Shown here: positions 5,183-5,318 of the stretch, one piece after another
Layout: each line of letters starts with the position of its first letter
Position numbering within the stretch: the first letter of the stretch is position 1
NCBI GenBank assembly: GCA_964428895.1
Contig: CAYRZU010000131.1
Location: 1 to 5,318, forward strand
Length of the DNA stretch: 5,318 bases
Direction of reading: 5' to 3'
Source: HyVt-337 sp964428895
Lineage (GTDB): Bacteria; Planctomycetota; Phycisphaerae; SM23-33
Program-made: the position numbers and the translations under genes
Notes under the pieces: generated by a model
What the model was told of the DNA's origin: nothing
The model's database searches: none
Seen by the model: the letters and a program-made list of their open reading frames with translations, nothing else

Positions 5183-5318
5183 CTAACGGGCCCACAGGCC
5201 GTGAAGGTTGCAGAACTCGCTAATTGACAGGTTGTTATCCGTCAGGCCGGCGAAGAAGGCTTCAGGCTCATCGCCCGGGCGGAGCATCTGCCGCTGGCTT
5301 CGGCCATCCGCGACGACC
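5183..5318 (-). CDS. C-terminal end of an unidentified protein (partial)
   Basis: On the - strand one frame is open from the window edge to TAG at 5185-5183, giving 44 residues that include RPGDEPEAFFAGLTDNNLS and end in HGLWAR. About three quarters of its codons end in G or C, matching the other genes, while the other two - strand frames contain stops here; this supports real coding. An in-frame ATG sits at codon 11 (5287-5285) without a ribosome binding site, so the start is most likely outside the window. The stop lies 147 bases before the ferritin start on the same strand, with no clear terminator between them. The segment LSISEFCNLHGL has a faint likeness to a helix-turn-helix start, but this is too little to name a family. 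Function not assigned. Confidence 0.6.
   Translation of the reverse strand, partial: VVADGRSQRQMLRPGDEPEAFFAGLTDNNLSISEFCNLHGLWAR

Noticed and set aside
5218..5254. Possible truncated IS66-like accessory protein from the SEFCNLHGL segment of the right-edge partial gene
   Set aside because: The likeness covers only about ten residues, the usual continuation after the helix-turn-helix is absent, and no terminal inverted repeats or transposase were seen.

Overview
The window is GC-rich with a strong preference for G or C at third codon positions, several weak or non-ATG starts, and compact bacterial gene packing. The style of the acyl-CoA thioesterase, the PTS IIA/antiporter pairing and the ferritin/flavodiiron pair would fit a Planctomycetota-like bacterium. 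That placement is an inference from general familiarity with such genes, not something the sequence proves.

Layout on the + strand: the last 30 codons of an unidentified gene (1-93) end before a convincing rho-independent terminator (124-158). A new unit then starts with a free-standing PTS IIA (EIIA-Ntr/fructose type) protein (225-683). Its stop codon overlaps the GTG of a 54-codon ORF (680-844) whose last 23 residues are almost identical to the C-terminus of the large antiporter downstream. The antiporter (935-2680, TTG start) is a CPA2/KefB-type membrane domain followed by two CBS domains. A hotdog-fold acyl-CoA thioesterase (about 2726-3133) closes the + strand group.

Layout on the - strand: facing the first group across a 13-base-arm hairpin (3152-3181) lie a class A flavodiiron protein (4426-3206) and, upstream of it, a bacterial ferritin (5035-4520). 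A stem-loop sits between them. Upstream of the ferritin, after 147 bases of non-coding DNA, is the C-terminal end of another unidentified - strand gene (5318-5183).

How the genes may work together: the IIA protein may be a phosphorylation-linked regulator of the cation/proton antiporter, whose CBS domains would add nucleotide sensing. The ferritin and flavodiiron protein form a small iron/oxygen (or NO) protection unit, one storing iron and the other reducing O2 or NO with electrons usually supplied by rubredoxin, which is not encoded here. The most unusual item is the short ORF at 680-844. It is a half CBS domain that copies the antiporter tail at protein level while differing mostly at synonymous positions, so it diverged under protein-level selection and is not simply a recent fragment. 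No RNA genes, CRISPR arrays or intact mobile elements were seen.
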